Assembly (NCBI RefSeq): GCF_000275845.1
Contig: NW_006766896.1
Coordinates: 570,848-625,452, forward strand
Reading direction: 5' to 3'
Source: Dichomitus squalens LYAD-421 SS1
Lineage: Eukaryota > Basidiomycota > Agaricomycetes > Polyporales > Polyporaceae
Length of the DNA: 54,605 nucleotides
Position numbers and translations under genes: made by a program. The notes below the pieces were generated by a model. It saw only the letters and a program-made list of their open reading frames with translations. It was not told the DNA's origin and ran no database searches. How positions within the stretch are numbered: the first letter of the stretch is position 1; the number at the start of each line of letters is the position of its first letter. Of this stretch, positions 11,703-21,462 are shown in pieces.

Positions 11703-12573
11703 ATGGCCTCCACCTTCTCAGATCCCAGTCCTATGATCCTCACAAACATACTCGGCCGGAACGAGAAGTGGGCGGAAGCGATGAATGACGCCACGAAAGG
11801 CCAGTTCTTCCCCAAGTCTGCAGAGGGTCAATCGCCCAAGGTCAGTCCTCCCAGTCCTCCCGCGTGCGATACTAGGTTGCTGCAGTAGCGTAGCGCGCAG
11901 GATACACTGCTGCGCCATGATAGGTCATCTCGCCCCTCGCCACAGTCTTTCTCGTGCGGTCGAGACATGAACTCTGATATGTCCACGCGGTTATAGGTGC
12001 TCTGGATCGGCTGCGCCGACTCTCGAGTCCCAGAGTCCGTCGTCACCAACTCGTATCCCGGCGATATCTTCACGCACCGCAATATTGCAAAGTTAGTATC
12101 CGGTCCCTGCCCATTCCTTGCCCACGTACCAATCTCCGCCCCTCCCTCTTCTTTCCATTGTGCACCACAGCCAGTTCCATCCGACCGACGACAGCGCGGT
12201 CTCCGTGCTGACCTACGCCGTCGAGCACGTCAAGGTCGAGCACGTCATCCTCGTCGGCCACACCAACTGCGGCGGGGCCGCAGCCTGCGTCAAAGCCGCA
12301 GAGGCCGCCCAGTCCGAGCCCACGTCGGCCCTCGACCGCTGGCTTGGCCCCTTGACCGAGCTCGCGCGGACCACGACCCCAGAGGGCGACCTCACAGCGC
12401 TCGTCGAGGCGAACGTGCGCGTGCAGGTGAGCAACATCCTGGCGTCGGATGTGCTCGAGCGCGAGTGGAAGCTGCGGGACGTGCACGTGCACGGGTGGGT
12501 GTACGAGCTCGAGACGGGGAAGCTGCGTGACTTGGGAATCAGTGCGGGGCGGAACGGGCCGTTGCAGTACTGA
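11703..12573 (+). CDS. beta-carbonic anhydrase, copy 1
   Basis: Three exons (11703-11840, 11997-12091, 12171-12573) give 211 residues, a normal length for a short fungal beta-class enzyme. It should interconvert CO2 and bicarbonate. The zinc-site motifs are complete: CADSR (Cys ligand and the Asp-Arg dyad) and HTNCGG (His and Cys ligands). HRNIANQF between them is also standard. The C-terminus [18 protein letters not shown] is the expected last strand. Exon 1 begins with a short N-terminal helix region ending NEKWAEAM; there is no clear mitochondrial or secretory signal, so a cytosolic enzyme is likely. Intron positions and phases are the same in all three copies. The first intron (156 nt) is longer than in copy 2. 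Confidence 0.92.
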
Positions 12574-12997
12574 GCGGTGAGAGCGCTGTGGCGCGTCGTG
12601 AATGACCTTGAACGAGACTTGTACCACTACCGTGATGATATGACGAATGATGACTGGAACATGTTTGCTGTGTCTTCCGCCGCGGCCGTATTGAAGGTGC
12701 AGGTGGCGGGTTGGGCAAGGCCTATGTCAAGGCCTGTATTGGGATGGGATCATCTCGCGATGCGGAGGCATCTGCCGCGCTCAATGCGCAGATGAGAAAG
12801 ACAAAGGAATTAGTTGCGGTATACGTCCCGGTGTTTTCAGCCTGCCCGTCGGCGTCGTCCTGGGCCGAGTTCAGACAGCCTCCATTACTACTGATTTGAG
12901 TTCTGTCGCAACTCCCACATTCTTCGCGAGGATGTACGTTACATACGTCAGACCATCTGTCGTCTGACTGCAGCAGTGGCATCCCTCTAACCATGTC
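12574..12997. other. spacer between carbonic anhydrase copy 1 and the degraded copy
   Basis: Contains the conserved 3' flank of copy 1, then a module also found upstream of copy 1 (GATCATCTCGCGATGC). No separate gene is supported. Confidence 0.5.
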
Positions 12998-13243
12998 AGG
13001 TCGTGGCTGTCCCGTCGGTCTCTTGTCACAGACCTTGCAAGGTATCTCGGGGCTGGAGGCGGCCTGCGCACGTTCGCGGAGGAGAATGTACGTATGCAAG
13101 TGGACAACGTCCGGAAATCGGAGGTTCTGAAGCGGGAGTGGAAGAGGGACGTGGCGGTGTACGGGTGGGTGTATGAGCCCCAGGCACGACAACCATTCCG
13201 TTTGAGGATTATTGCAGGGAGGAGCAGGCTGCTGCAAAACTAA
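12998..13243 (+). pseudogene. degraded beta-carbonic anhydrase C-terminal fragment
   Basis: An in-frame stretch aligns with the last third of the array enzymes. [13 protein letters not shown] matches [31 protein letters not shown] matches [20 protein letters not shown], and it ends with a stop at the corresponding position (CTG CAA AAC TAA). Both zinc-ligand exons are missing, so it cannot be an active enzyme. The 3' flank after the stop (GTCGCAAATGACTCTGAGAG) still resembles those of copies 1 and 2, so this is a whole unit that lost its 5' half. Confidence 0.8.
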
Positions 13244-13642
13244 TATGGCTGTGGTACGTCGCAAATGACTCTGAGAGAAATATACCGATGAATGATGAAT
13301 AGAGCATGAACGCATATCATGTCGTCCCACCCGCTAGATCCGCCACAGCCATATCGAAGACGCAGGCAGCCGGTTGGCTGAGCCTCAGCCTTCCCCCAAG
13401 CCAGCTGACGGCGTTAGCTGTCATGAATGCGCGGAGAAGGATCTGCACGATTGATGCAGCGATGGTGATAGAGAGGAGAAGTACTAGGTGAGCTAGTACC
13501 ACAGCTCATACACCGGTATCATCCAGCGTGCCTCGCATCGTCGTCCAGCGCCGACCGTCCATCGTGCCACTACGCGCTACCCTCTGGCTTGTTCGGCCCC
13601 ATTCCTACACCGGTCGTTCCTAGATGACCTGGCTGTTGTACA
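13244..13642. other. upstream region of carbonic anhydrase copy 2
   Basis: Holds the 3' flank of the degraded copy and the 5' flank module shared with copy 3 (ACTAGGTGAGCTA near 13484). No gene supported. Confidence 0.5.
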
Positions 13643-13650
13643 CATAAATA
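13643..13650 (+). promoter_or_regulatory. TATA-type core promoter, carbonic anhydrase copy 2
   Basis: CATAAATACCCCCTCG about 80 bases before the ATG at 13728. The following GCGGTTTCTGACAGGACG is shared with copy 3 (GATTTCTGACAGGACG), so the likely transcription start region is conserved. Confidence 0.6.
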
Positions 13651-13727
13651 CCCCCTCGTACAGCGGTTTCTGACAGGACGCGACTCATTTCCCCCCTTGG
13701 TCGATTATCCGCACGCCTACTACAACC

Positions 13728-14506
13728 ATGGCCACCACCGTGCTCAACTCGACCGAGTCCCCGAGCTACCCTGAACCCACCCCCATCGTCCTCACGAGAT
13801 TACTCGATCAGAATGAGAAGTGGGCGGAAGCGCATAGCGAACTATTCCCCATGGGTCCTCAGACTCCCAAGGTCAGTCACTTCGCTTCTTCTCTTGCGGT
13901 TGAAGCACAAGGTCTGACAAACCCTTGGACTGGATAGGTTCTCTGGTTCGGTTGCGCCGACTCCAGAGTCCCGGAGTCCGTCATCACCGACTCGATACCC
14001 GGAGTAATCTTTACTCATCGCAACATTGCTAAGTTAGTCCACAATTTCCTCCCTTTTCGGCCTGCGTACCGATCTCTATCTTGCTCTCACATCTCAGCCA
14101 ATTCCACCCCGAGGATGACAGCGCGGTCTCGGTGCTAGCCTACGCCGTCGAACACGTCAAGGTCGAGCACATCATCGTCGTCGGCCATACCGACTGCGGC
14201 GGGGTCAAAGCGTCCGCCGATACCGCCGCGACCCAATCTCCCCCATTCTCCCGCGCCACCGCACTCGAGCGCTGGCTTGCGACCCTCACGGAGTTCGCCT
14301 GGTCAGTCGGCCCAGGCAGCGACATTACCGAGCTCGTCGAGGCGAACGTGCGCATGCAGGTCGTCAACGTCCTCAGTTCGGAGGTGCTCGAGCACGAGTG
14401 GAAGCTCAGGGACGTCCACGTGCATGGTTGGGTCTACGATCTCGCAACGGGCAAGCTGCGCGACTTGGGAATCAGTGCGGGGCGGAAAGGGCCGGTGCAG
14501 TACTGA
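13728..14506 (+). CDS. beta-carbonic anhydrase, copy 2
   Basis: Three exons (13728-13871, 13938-14032, 14098-14506) give 215 residues with the same intron phases as copy 1. Zinc-site motifs CADSR and HTDCGG are intact, and the C-terminus is full length ([18 protein letters not shown]). The active-site Asp-Arg pair is kept, so activity is expected. A small difference is WFGCADSR in place of WIGCADSR of copies 1 and 3. The N-terminal 20 residues differ most between copies, which may mean different localisation or simply weak constraint. Confidence 0.92.
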
Positions 14507-15102
14507 GCGGTGAGGACGCCGTCGTGCATTGCGAATGACCTCGAACGAGGCTTGTACCACTACAGTGATGCTATAACGAATGTTGACCAGCACATGTATG
14601 CTGTCTCGTCCGACTGGTCCCACGGAAGTACTACTGCAGGCGCAAGCAATGGGTCGGATCAGGCCTATCACAATACCAGCTGGTTGTGTTAGCGTATACG
14701 ATACTCCGTCGCCATCGATGGGCCGGAGAAGGATAGAGAAGCGAAATACTAGGTGAGCTACAGCTCACTTTCCGGTATTTCTCAGCATGCCTCGTGCGGT
14801 TGTCCACCTCAGACAGCTTCCATCACAACTTCCCGAGGCTTCTGCAATACCTCCGCTGGATCCTGTGGCATCAGGCATAACCTACAGTCTGCGGCTGGCG
14901 ACGTGATTCGCCCGGATGTGCGTCACATAGGGTGGATCCCTCTGTCGCATGACTGCAGCTATTCTACTCCTCCAACCACGTTCGCTGGAGCTAATGCAGC
15001 AGTGTTTTGTCCACCAACACCCATGCCACCACGCGCTGCCCTCGTGCTCGTCTTACCCTCACCGATTCCTACGCCTGTCGTTCATAGCTGACCTGTCTGT
15101 TG
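14507..15102. other. spacer between carbonic anhydrase copies 2 and 3
   Basis: Conserved 3' flank of copy 2, then repeated 5' modules (near 14715-14790 and 14800-14960), then the promoter of copy 3. No further gene. Confidence 0.5.
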
Positions 15103-15109
15103 TATAAAT
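15103..15109 (+). promoter_or_regulatory. TATA box, carbonic anhydrase copy 3
   Basis: TATAAAT followed by CCCCCCTCG, about 80 bases before the ATG at 15184. It is the best TATA of the three copies, although this copy encodes the truncated protein. Confidence 0.6.
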
Positions 15110-15183
15110 CCCCCCTCGATTTCTGACAGGACGTAACTCAGTGCCCCTCTCCTCGATTGACCATCAACCCGTCTGTTGCAATC

Positions 15184-16010
15184 ATGACATCCACCTTCCT
15201 CCCAAGTCCCCCCTCTAAGATCCTCTCGGACCTGCTGAATCGGAACGAGAAGTGGACGGAAGCGAACAGCGGACTATTTCTACAGGAAACCCAGTCGCCT
15301 AAGGTCAGCTCTTCTAGCGCTCCTCGAATCCTTTATTCCGGCGCGCGTGCTGTATGAGGCGTCTGCGGACGCTAAGTTGCAGGTGCACAGGACGCTCTCT
15401 CGCGATATGCCCGTCTACCCCCCAGCCCTGCGGTCGAGGCATAGGTCTGACGTCTCCCTTTTCCCTTGAATTGGATAGGTTCTCTGGATCGGCTGCGCCG
15501 ACTCGCGAGTTCCGGAATCCGTCATTACCAATCTCGAACCCGGCATGATCTTCACTCATCGTAACATCGCAAAGTGAGTCTGTCTCGTTGCTCTCCACTT
15601 CTAGTCTGTCTACAAATCCGCATGCCTCTGTCTCCTCTTCACGCTCTCGTCCCTGATGAATCATTGCGCGTCCCAGCCAATTCCATGCAGACGACGATAA
15701 CGCGATCTCGGTGCTCATCTACGCCGTCGAGAACCCGAAGATGCGGGTCGACCACATCATCGTCGTTGGCCACACCCGCTGCGGCGGGGTGGAGGCATGC
15801 TGCAAAGCCGCACAGGCAGACGACTCCCCTCCTGCCAATGCGCTCCAGCGCTGGCTTGCGCCGCTCACAGAATTCGCGCGGAACAACGGTCTGGGCGGCG
15901 ATCTCAGCGCGCTCTTGGAGGCAAACGTGCGCATGCAGGTAGACAATGTGCTGAAGTCTGAAGTGCTGGAGCGCGAGTGGGGGATTAGGGATGTGCACGT
16001 GCACGGGTGA
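15184..16010 (+). CDS. beta-carbonic anhydrase, copy 3, C-terminally truncated
   Basis: Exons 15184-15303, 15479-15573 and 15677-16010 give 182 residues. Zinc motifs CADSR and HTRCGG are intact. The frame stops at TGA 16008-16010, exactly where copies 1 and 2 have the Trp codon of HGWVY. Beyond the stop the same frame stays open and recognisable ([20 protein letters not shown]) to a TAA at 16086-16088, with one extra codon at the break point. The truncation removes the last beta strand and about 25 residues. The options are a recent nonsense allele, a sequencing error, or stop-codon readthrough. The dimer and active site may survive because all ligands are upstream, but the lost strand is conserved in its neighbours. 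Confidence 0.8.
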
Positions 16011-16088
16011 TCACCGTACGATGTTGAGACGGGGAAGTTGCGCGATCTGGAGATTAGCAGGGGGAGGGATGGGCCGGTGCAGTACTAA

Positions 16089-16541
16089 GCTAGTTGGGTG
16101 GTGTGCCGCAAATGTCTCGAAAGCAACCTGTACTACTATCATCCGTTTTCCGAAGGAATTGAGAATGCATTGTACCGTCAAATGGGCGAGGGGACGTCGC
16201 GTCCTCTCTAACTTCGCCCGATCTTGATCGACCTTAGTGATGCTCATGGTCGCGGATAGATGTTAGCAATAAAGTTTCTGTATGTATCGCGGGGGCAGAG
16301 CTGCAGTCGTGTCCATGCTAGGCACAAACGTATAGTACAGAATTAAACGTCCCATAGGCACTGAGTGGTATGTCGATGTTCGTCGTCCATGAGTCGAGAT
16401 ACAAGATCCTTGGCAGGTTGTTACCGCCCCCTCTTCCCGCACGCAAAACAGATACAGCGTGGGGCGGGCCCTTATCAAACTGGACTTGATGGAGTTTTAG
16501 AAGACAGCAGCAGGAACAGCCTCGCCCTACGTACCAGAATC
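16089..16541. other. convergent intergenic region
   Basis: 3' flank of carbonic anhydrase copy 3 meets the 3' end of the first minus-strand zinc-finger gene. No gene seen. Confidence 0.5.
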
Positions 16542-17504
16542 CTATGCACACAATTTCTTCCCCTTCGACAGCCCGTCGATGAAACTATCCATGGTCTTCT
16601 TGAACCGGCATACCCCGCACTGCTCGCTCTCCACATGTTGGCAGAACCCACTGAGTGTGTTAAACTTCGCCCCGCACCCCTTCCACGCCGTCGGGCAGTG
16701 GTACAGCCCCTTCTGGGTGTGCGCCGGGCTGTTCAGGTGCTGGTTCAGGTCGAACATCTGCACGAAGGTCCGGTGGCACAGGTAGCACTCCCACCGCATC
16801 CCGTTCCATGCACGCGCCGTCGCCCACGAGCCCGTCACTTGCATCCCGCTCCCGGGCCCAATGAGCTTCGTCGGGTCGCTGATGACCCCGTGCGTGTCGA
16901 GCTTCGCGACGATCCGGTTGACCATGTCGCGCGTGATGCGGGAGAAGCAGCCCCCGGACTCGAGGTGGTGCACGAGCGCAGCGCGGGAAACGAAGGACTT
17001 GATGCATCCTTTCATGGGGCAGTCGATGGTGCGGCCCTTGTGGAAGGTCGAACGCTCGTGATGTCGGAGGGCGTTTGTGTTCTTGAACATGCGCTTGCAT
17101 GGAACACAGTAATCGTCCGCGTGGGCGAAGCGGCGGTGTTCATGTAGCGCGGTCTCGAAGGGAAACATCTGTTGCAGGGGGACGGCGAGGACCGCCTACG
17201 ATGTGGACAAGGTGCACAGCTTAAACATGGTCTGATGTGTACGTACCAGGTTGCAGAGTTCACAATAGAAGTGTGCATCCACAAAATGGGCGAAAAGATC
17301 TCCATAGTCACCGAAATGATCGTCGCACCATGGGCAGTACGGGTGCTGCGGGCTGTTCGTGAAGTGCAGTATGAGGGTGGCGTTGGACGCAAAGTCCATG
17401 TTGCACTTGTAGCAGATGTAGTGCATGTTCGAGTCATCTCTGTGTTGCTGGAGAGCGCGCTCGCTCTTGAAGAAGCGATTGCAGAGACTGCAGTAAGCCA
17501 TCAT
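16542..17504 (-). CDS. C2H2 zinc-finger protein, array copy 1
   Basis: Two exons (17504-17247 and 17168-16542 on the minus strand) give 294 residues. About eight Cys/His modules are visible. Exon 1 holds CSLC..H..H, CYKC..H..H and CPWC..H..H, and ends inside a fourth (CELCNL). Exon 2 adds CVPC..H..H, a CPMKGC..HH..C module, CYLC..H..H and CPTAWKGCG..H..C. The spacing C-x2-C-x12-H-x5/6-H fits classical fingers, so nucleic-acid binding is likely; the role is unknown. The start is the ATG at 17504 (MMAYC). The second-last finger is preceded by a conserved WATARAWNGMRWEC linker also found in copy 2. Exon 1 is exactly 258 nt in copies 1, 2 and 3. Confidence 0.88.
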
Positions 17505-18084
17505 GGAGGAGGGGGAGTCTCGAAATGAGAGCGGACGGTTGTGCCGACCCCAATCGGGTGCTGCGGTAGATGAGGGGACGGCGTGGGACAAGAAGGTAGC
17601 TTGAGCTGACGCGTATAACGTACATGACAGCTTCACACGTGATGCGTGCAGGGAGGCATCCTTGTCTTCGAACAATGCCTTGAGGAGAGACGGGAGGATG
17701 GAAGCCGAATTCCTCACGAAGACGCCCGATTAGCCAATTCGAACTCACTGGAGGTTCGAGCAAAGTCAGCATACGGCCGTGACCTACCTTCGAACCTGGA
17801 TGCGCCGCGGATGACAGTACGAAAGGCTGGCACGCTGCTTGAGAATAAGATGTGATTGTCTAAGAATACAACAAATCCGTTGTTCCGTCATGCAGACAAG
17901 TGGCGTATGAGTACAGCGCTTGTGAAATCCAACTTTGCGAGCGCTTCGGCGTTAAAGGCGAATGAATACAGAAAGAAACCCTAAACCTTGAGTCTTGAGC
18001 CTGGCGGGGAAAGCCTGTCTGAGAGGATGTTAGGCAGGGATGTCCGCAGCGCATTCTGATCCACCCACCGATAAAGCGTAGGGT
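17505..18084. other. intergenic between C2H2 copies 1 and 2
   Basis: 5' flank of copy 1 and 3' flank of copy 2 (both minus). Open frames here belong to no recognisable gene. Confidence 0.5.
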
Positions 18085-19034
18085 CTAATACCCTGTCAAC
18101 AACCTCCCACCCTTGGCGACATCATCGATGATCTTGCGGAACTTGTCCTGGAAGCGGATGACCCCGCAGCGTCCGCTCTCCACGTGTTGTAAGAAGGCAC
18201 TGAGCGTGCGGTACTCCGTCCCGCACCCACCATAGGCCTTCGGGCAGTGGTAGAGCTTGTCCCCGTGCACAGGGCTACCCAAGTGCGCGTTGAGGGCGGT
18301 GAGCGACGAGAACGTCTTGTGGCAAACGTAGCACTCGTAAGCCCACCCGTTCCACGCGCGTTCGGTCGCCCAGGTCTTAATAACGTCCGGACTAGACCGA
18401 GAGGGCCCCTCGATGAGTCGCTCCGGGTTAGTAATGATCCCGCGTTTGTCATATTTAGCAACGAGATCGTCGATCATCTTCCGCGTCATCCCGGAAGTGC
18501 ACGTTCCGGACTCGAGGTGGAGGACGAGGTGAGAGGTAGAAATGAACAATTTCCCGCAGCCTTTCATAGGGCAACGGATGGTGGCGGGTTGGTGGATTGC
18601 GGACCGCTGGTGCTGGCGGAGATTGTTCGCATTTATGAACATTCGCTTGCATGGGATGCACCAGCGATCTGCGTGCTCCTCCTCGCAGTGCGCAAGCATC
18701 GACTTTCTATCTCTGTACACCTGGGAATGGGATATGGACTCAAGTTGAAGGTTGCCTTGTTGTCTGCGACACTCACCAGGTGGCACCCCGGGCATTTGTA
18801 GTGCGCTTCTTCATAATGTTCGCTCAACGACATGTCCAAGTCGTCAATGAGCTCTGAGCACAGGGTGCAGTACGTATGCCGAGAACTGTTCATATAATGT
18901 TGCGTAAGAGCGGTTTCGGAGACGAAGTCCCTGTCGCACGCGGCGCAGAAGTGGTGGTAGCTTGAGGTGCGTTCGTGCTGCCATAGCGCTTGGTCACTAC
19001 AAAACCAGCGACGGCAACGCTCACAATACGCCAT
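18085..19034 (-). CDS. C2H2 zinc-finger protein, array copy 2
   Basis: Exons 19034-18777 and 18720-18085 (minus) give 297 residues, the longest and most complete member. The order of fingers matches copy 1: three in exon 1 (CERC, CAAC, CTLC), one across the intron (CPGCHL, then DRKSMLAHCEEEH), then CIPC, CPMKGC, the WATERAWNGWAYECYVC finger and CPKAYGGCG. The intron is 56 nt, phase 0, with a GTGAGT donor. Start MAYC at 19034. The exon 1 sequence is clearly closer to copy 3 than to copy 1, so copies 2-4 are the younger duplicates. Confidence 0.88.
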
Positions 19035-19453
19035 GGCGACGCGAGAAGACGGTGTGAGGTGGCCAGTGGCAGTAGGGAACGCGAGATGGACAGGCAGCGT
19101 TAGCAGTCGTTGTGGTGGCGGGACGCTGGGACAGCAATGGGCGTCTACGTACAAACGCGATAGCACCCGTGCCGCCGTGCGAATTCCTCTCAACTGAGAC
19201 GTGACACGCATGTGATAAATGTGATGAATACATACGATTGTCTGTGACTCAATACAAATACAACATAGAGATGAATGAGTGAGCCCGTTGCGCGCGAAAT
19301 ATATCATTGCGCGCGAGTGGCCACGGGGCCAAACTAAAGGAGATGAGAGTTGAACGGTGTAGATTCCGTTGTTGTGCCCACGCGCAAGGAACCTGTTTGA
19401 GCGAGGGTGCCGAGCGAGGTTGTCTGCAGAGTGTCCTTCTTCGACCACATGTA
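19035..19453. other. intergenic between C2H2 copies 2 and 3
   Basis: Promoter side of copy 2 and 3' flank of copy 3. No gene or clear element. Confidence 0.5.
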
Positions 19454-20241
19454 TCAAGACATCGTCACGAATCTTCCCTTGGTGACGCCATCCAGGACTT
19501 TCTTGAGCTTGCGCGCAGAGCGGTCGAGCCCACACCGTCCATGCTCGATGTGCTGGAATAGGGCGCTCACGAGGGTATATTCCTGCCCACATCCACCGTA
19601 AGCCTCCGGGCAATAGCATCGGTTGTCGTTGGTCGTGATTACGCCCTGCTTGTCGTATCTTGCGACGGCACGAAGGACTGTGCAGCGCGTCAGGCCCGAA
19701 GGACATGCTCCGCCCTCGTAATGAAGGACCAGGGCGGCAGGACCGATGAAAGATCTTTCGCAGTCTTCCATGGGGCACGGGAGATTGGCGGGCCGGTGAG
19801 TTGAGGAATGAAGGTGCTGGCGTAGATTGTTCTCGTTTTTGAACATCTGCTCGCACTCGGAGCACCAGCGATCGGCATGGGCTTGCTCACAGTGGGCGAG
19901 CATCGACCGGCGGTCTTCGAAGACCTGTGAACGTGAGAGTGTCTTAAGTAGTAGATACCGCCGTGAAGACTTGTGCCACTGACCCGGTCGCATCCTGGAC
20001 ATGCGTGGTGGGTCTTCTCACGATGTTCTTGCAGTGAGATGCCCAAGTTGTCAATGAGCTCTTCACAGATCGTACAGTAAGTGTGACGAGAGCTGTTCAT
20101 ATGATGTTGTTTGAGGGCGGCTTCAGAGACAAAGTCCCTGTCACACGCATCGCATAAGTGGTGATTGCTTGAATAGCGTTGGTGCTGCCGCAAAGCATGC
20201 TCAGTTACGAAAGAACGCCCGCAACGTTCACAGTACACCAT
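19454..20241 (-). CDS. C2H2 zinc-finger protein, array copy 3, lacking one finger
   Basis: Exons 20241-19984 and 19924-19454 (minus) give 242 residues. Exon 1 is complete (MVYCERC, CDAC, CTIC, CPGC). In exon 2 the fingers CSEC and CPMEDC are present, but the WATxRAWNG linker and the second-last finger of copies 1 and 2 are missing: GVITTND runs straight into CYCPEAYGGCG. The loss is in frame and shared with copy 4, so it arose before those two split. The end (CGLDRSARKLKKVLDGVTKG) matches copy 4 closely. Confidence 0.87.
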
Positions 20242-20835
20242 GGTGGCGCGCGAGGAGATGGTAGTACGAGGAAGGAAATGGTCGGGAACTTGAACAGGCC
20301 GAGACGCGGTAGATCCCAGATTGGTAAGCAATCGGCGTCTACTTACAATTGAACCCAGCTGATCCGAAGGACTTGTCAGACCCGCATGCGATACAGTACG
20401 GTACCGCCCGGCTCGCATCGGCACTCCGAGTTTCAACAGGTATCATAAACCCAGGCGAAATTTATGTGATAGCACTCGAGATACTGGCTCCCGCGGACCG
20501 CTGCCGGTGACCACAATAGAAGTCTCAGTAGCACCTCTGCAACAGTTGACGACATATGATTTGTCTCGTGACCAGGCATCCTCATAAATGTACTACACCT
20601 TTCAGATGCTCGAATGCTGCTACAAATGCCATCACAGCTCACAGGATTGGATGTGATATGATAAATAAATTGTGATTTTCTCTGACATAGAATGTATGTA
20701 CATATCTGATATTCTGCTATGGAGAATGAGCGTCCGCTGCGCTTGTAAGAGAGATCTCGCAACGCGTAAAATTGGCTATGTGAGCAAAGGCATCAAGCGA
20801 GTTTGTCTGCATAGTATCTTATTCGCTAATACGGA
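20242..20835. other. intergenic between C2H2 copies 3 and 4
   Basis: 5' flank of copy 3 and 3' flank of copy 4. No coding model supported. Confidence 0.5.
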
Positions 20836-21393
20836 TCAAGACGCAGTTACAAACCTTCCTTTGACAACGTCATCGATGACTTCGTTGAGTTGGCGCGCCG
20901 AGCGATCGAGCCCACACCGTCCATGCTCAACATGCTGAAATAGGGAGCTTAAGAGACGGAACTCCCTCCCACATCCGCCGTAAGCCTCCGGGCAGTAGCA
21001 TAGGGTGTTGGCGTTGGTGATGACTCCCTCTGTGTCGTGCTCTGCGACTGCGCGAATGACCGTGCTGCGCGTCAGGCCGGAAGGGCATGCCCCGGCCTCA
21101 TAATGGAGAACGAGCGCTGCGGGATCAATGAAGAATCTTCCGCAACCTTCCATGGGGCATGGGAACCTGGCGGGCCGGTGGACGGCGGAACGAAGGTGCT
21201 GCATGAGGTTGTTCTCGTTCTTGAACATATGCTTGCACGAAGTGCACCAGCGATCGGTGTGAGCTTGGCCGCAGTGCGCTAGCATTGACATTTTATCTCT
21301 GAAAAGGTGATGCTGAGGGTGTACGGAAGGGCGATACACGGGCGTCAGTTCAGAGTGTGAGACGTATTCGTGTGAATTGTAGCCCTGAATCAC
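20836..21393 (-). CDS. C2H2 zinc-finger protein, array copy 4, lacking the first exon
   Basis: A single open frame of 185 residues. From about residue 31 (FRDKMSMLAHCGQAH) it matches exon 2 of copy 3, including the missing second-last finger. No exon 1 equivalent exists upstream. Instead the frame runs through the old splice acceptor (CATCACCTTTTCAG at the junction) into new sequence and starts at an ATG at 21393, giving an N-terminus (MIQGYNSHEYVSHSEL) unlike the other copies. A TATA box lies about 60 bases upstream on the same strand, so the shortened gene may be expressed with about three fingers. It could equally be a truncated pseudogene that has kept its frame by chance. Confidence 0.7.
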   Translation of the reverse strand: MIQGYNSHEYVSHSELTPVYRPSVHPQHHLFRDKMSMLAHCGQAHTDRWCTSCKHMFKNENNLMQHLRSAVHRPARFPCPMEGCGRFFIDPAALVLHYEAGACPSGLTRSTVIRAVAEHDTEGVITNANTLCYCPEAYGGCGREFRLLSSLFQHVEHGRCGLDRSARQLNEVIDDVVKGRFVTAS

Positions 21394-21454
21394 AGGACTC
21401 AGAGGATGTATGACGATCTCTGTATGACTTAACAGACATTCCGAAACCCGGGTC

Positions 21455-21462
21455 CTTATATA
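21455..21462 (-). promoter_or_regulatory. TATA box upstream of truncated C2H2 copy 4
   Basis: On the minus strand the sequence reads AGTATATAAGGACCC, about 60 bases before the ATG at 21393. The identical 15-mer occurs at the right edge of the window (from 54589, plus strand). Confidence 0.5.

Larger units (their letters stand above)
11090..16140 (+). repeat. tandem array of the carbonic anhydrase unit
   Basis: Similar units recur in direct orientation: copy 1 gene (11703-12573), a degraded copy ending at 13243, copy 2 gene (13728-14506) and copy 3 gene (15184-16088). Parts of both flanks are repeated with the genes. The 3' flank keeps a CGAATGACCTCGAACGAGGC-type segment after copies 1 and 2, and weaker forms after the degraded copy and copy 3. 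The 5' flank shares modules near 11280-11480, 12840-12990 and 14800-14960, and another near 13425-13510 and 14715-14790 (ACTAGGTGAGCTA). Units are diverged rather than identical, so the duplications are not very recent. Confidence 0.7.

Noticed and set aside
11997..12573. Intronless start of carbonic anhydrase copy 1 at the GTG near 11997
   Set aside because: All three copies share an upstream ATG exon ending in AAG with a GTCAG-type donor, so the three-exon model is better.
16365..17147. 260-codon open frame on the plus strand
   Set aside because: It overlaps the C2H2 gene on the opposite strand, which has clear zinc fingers; the plus frame has none.
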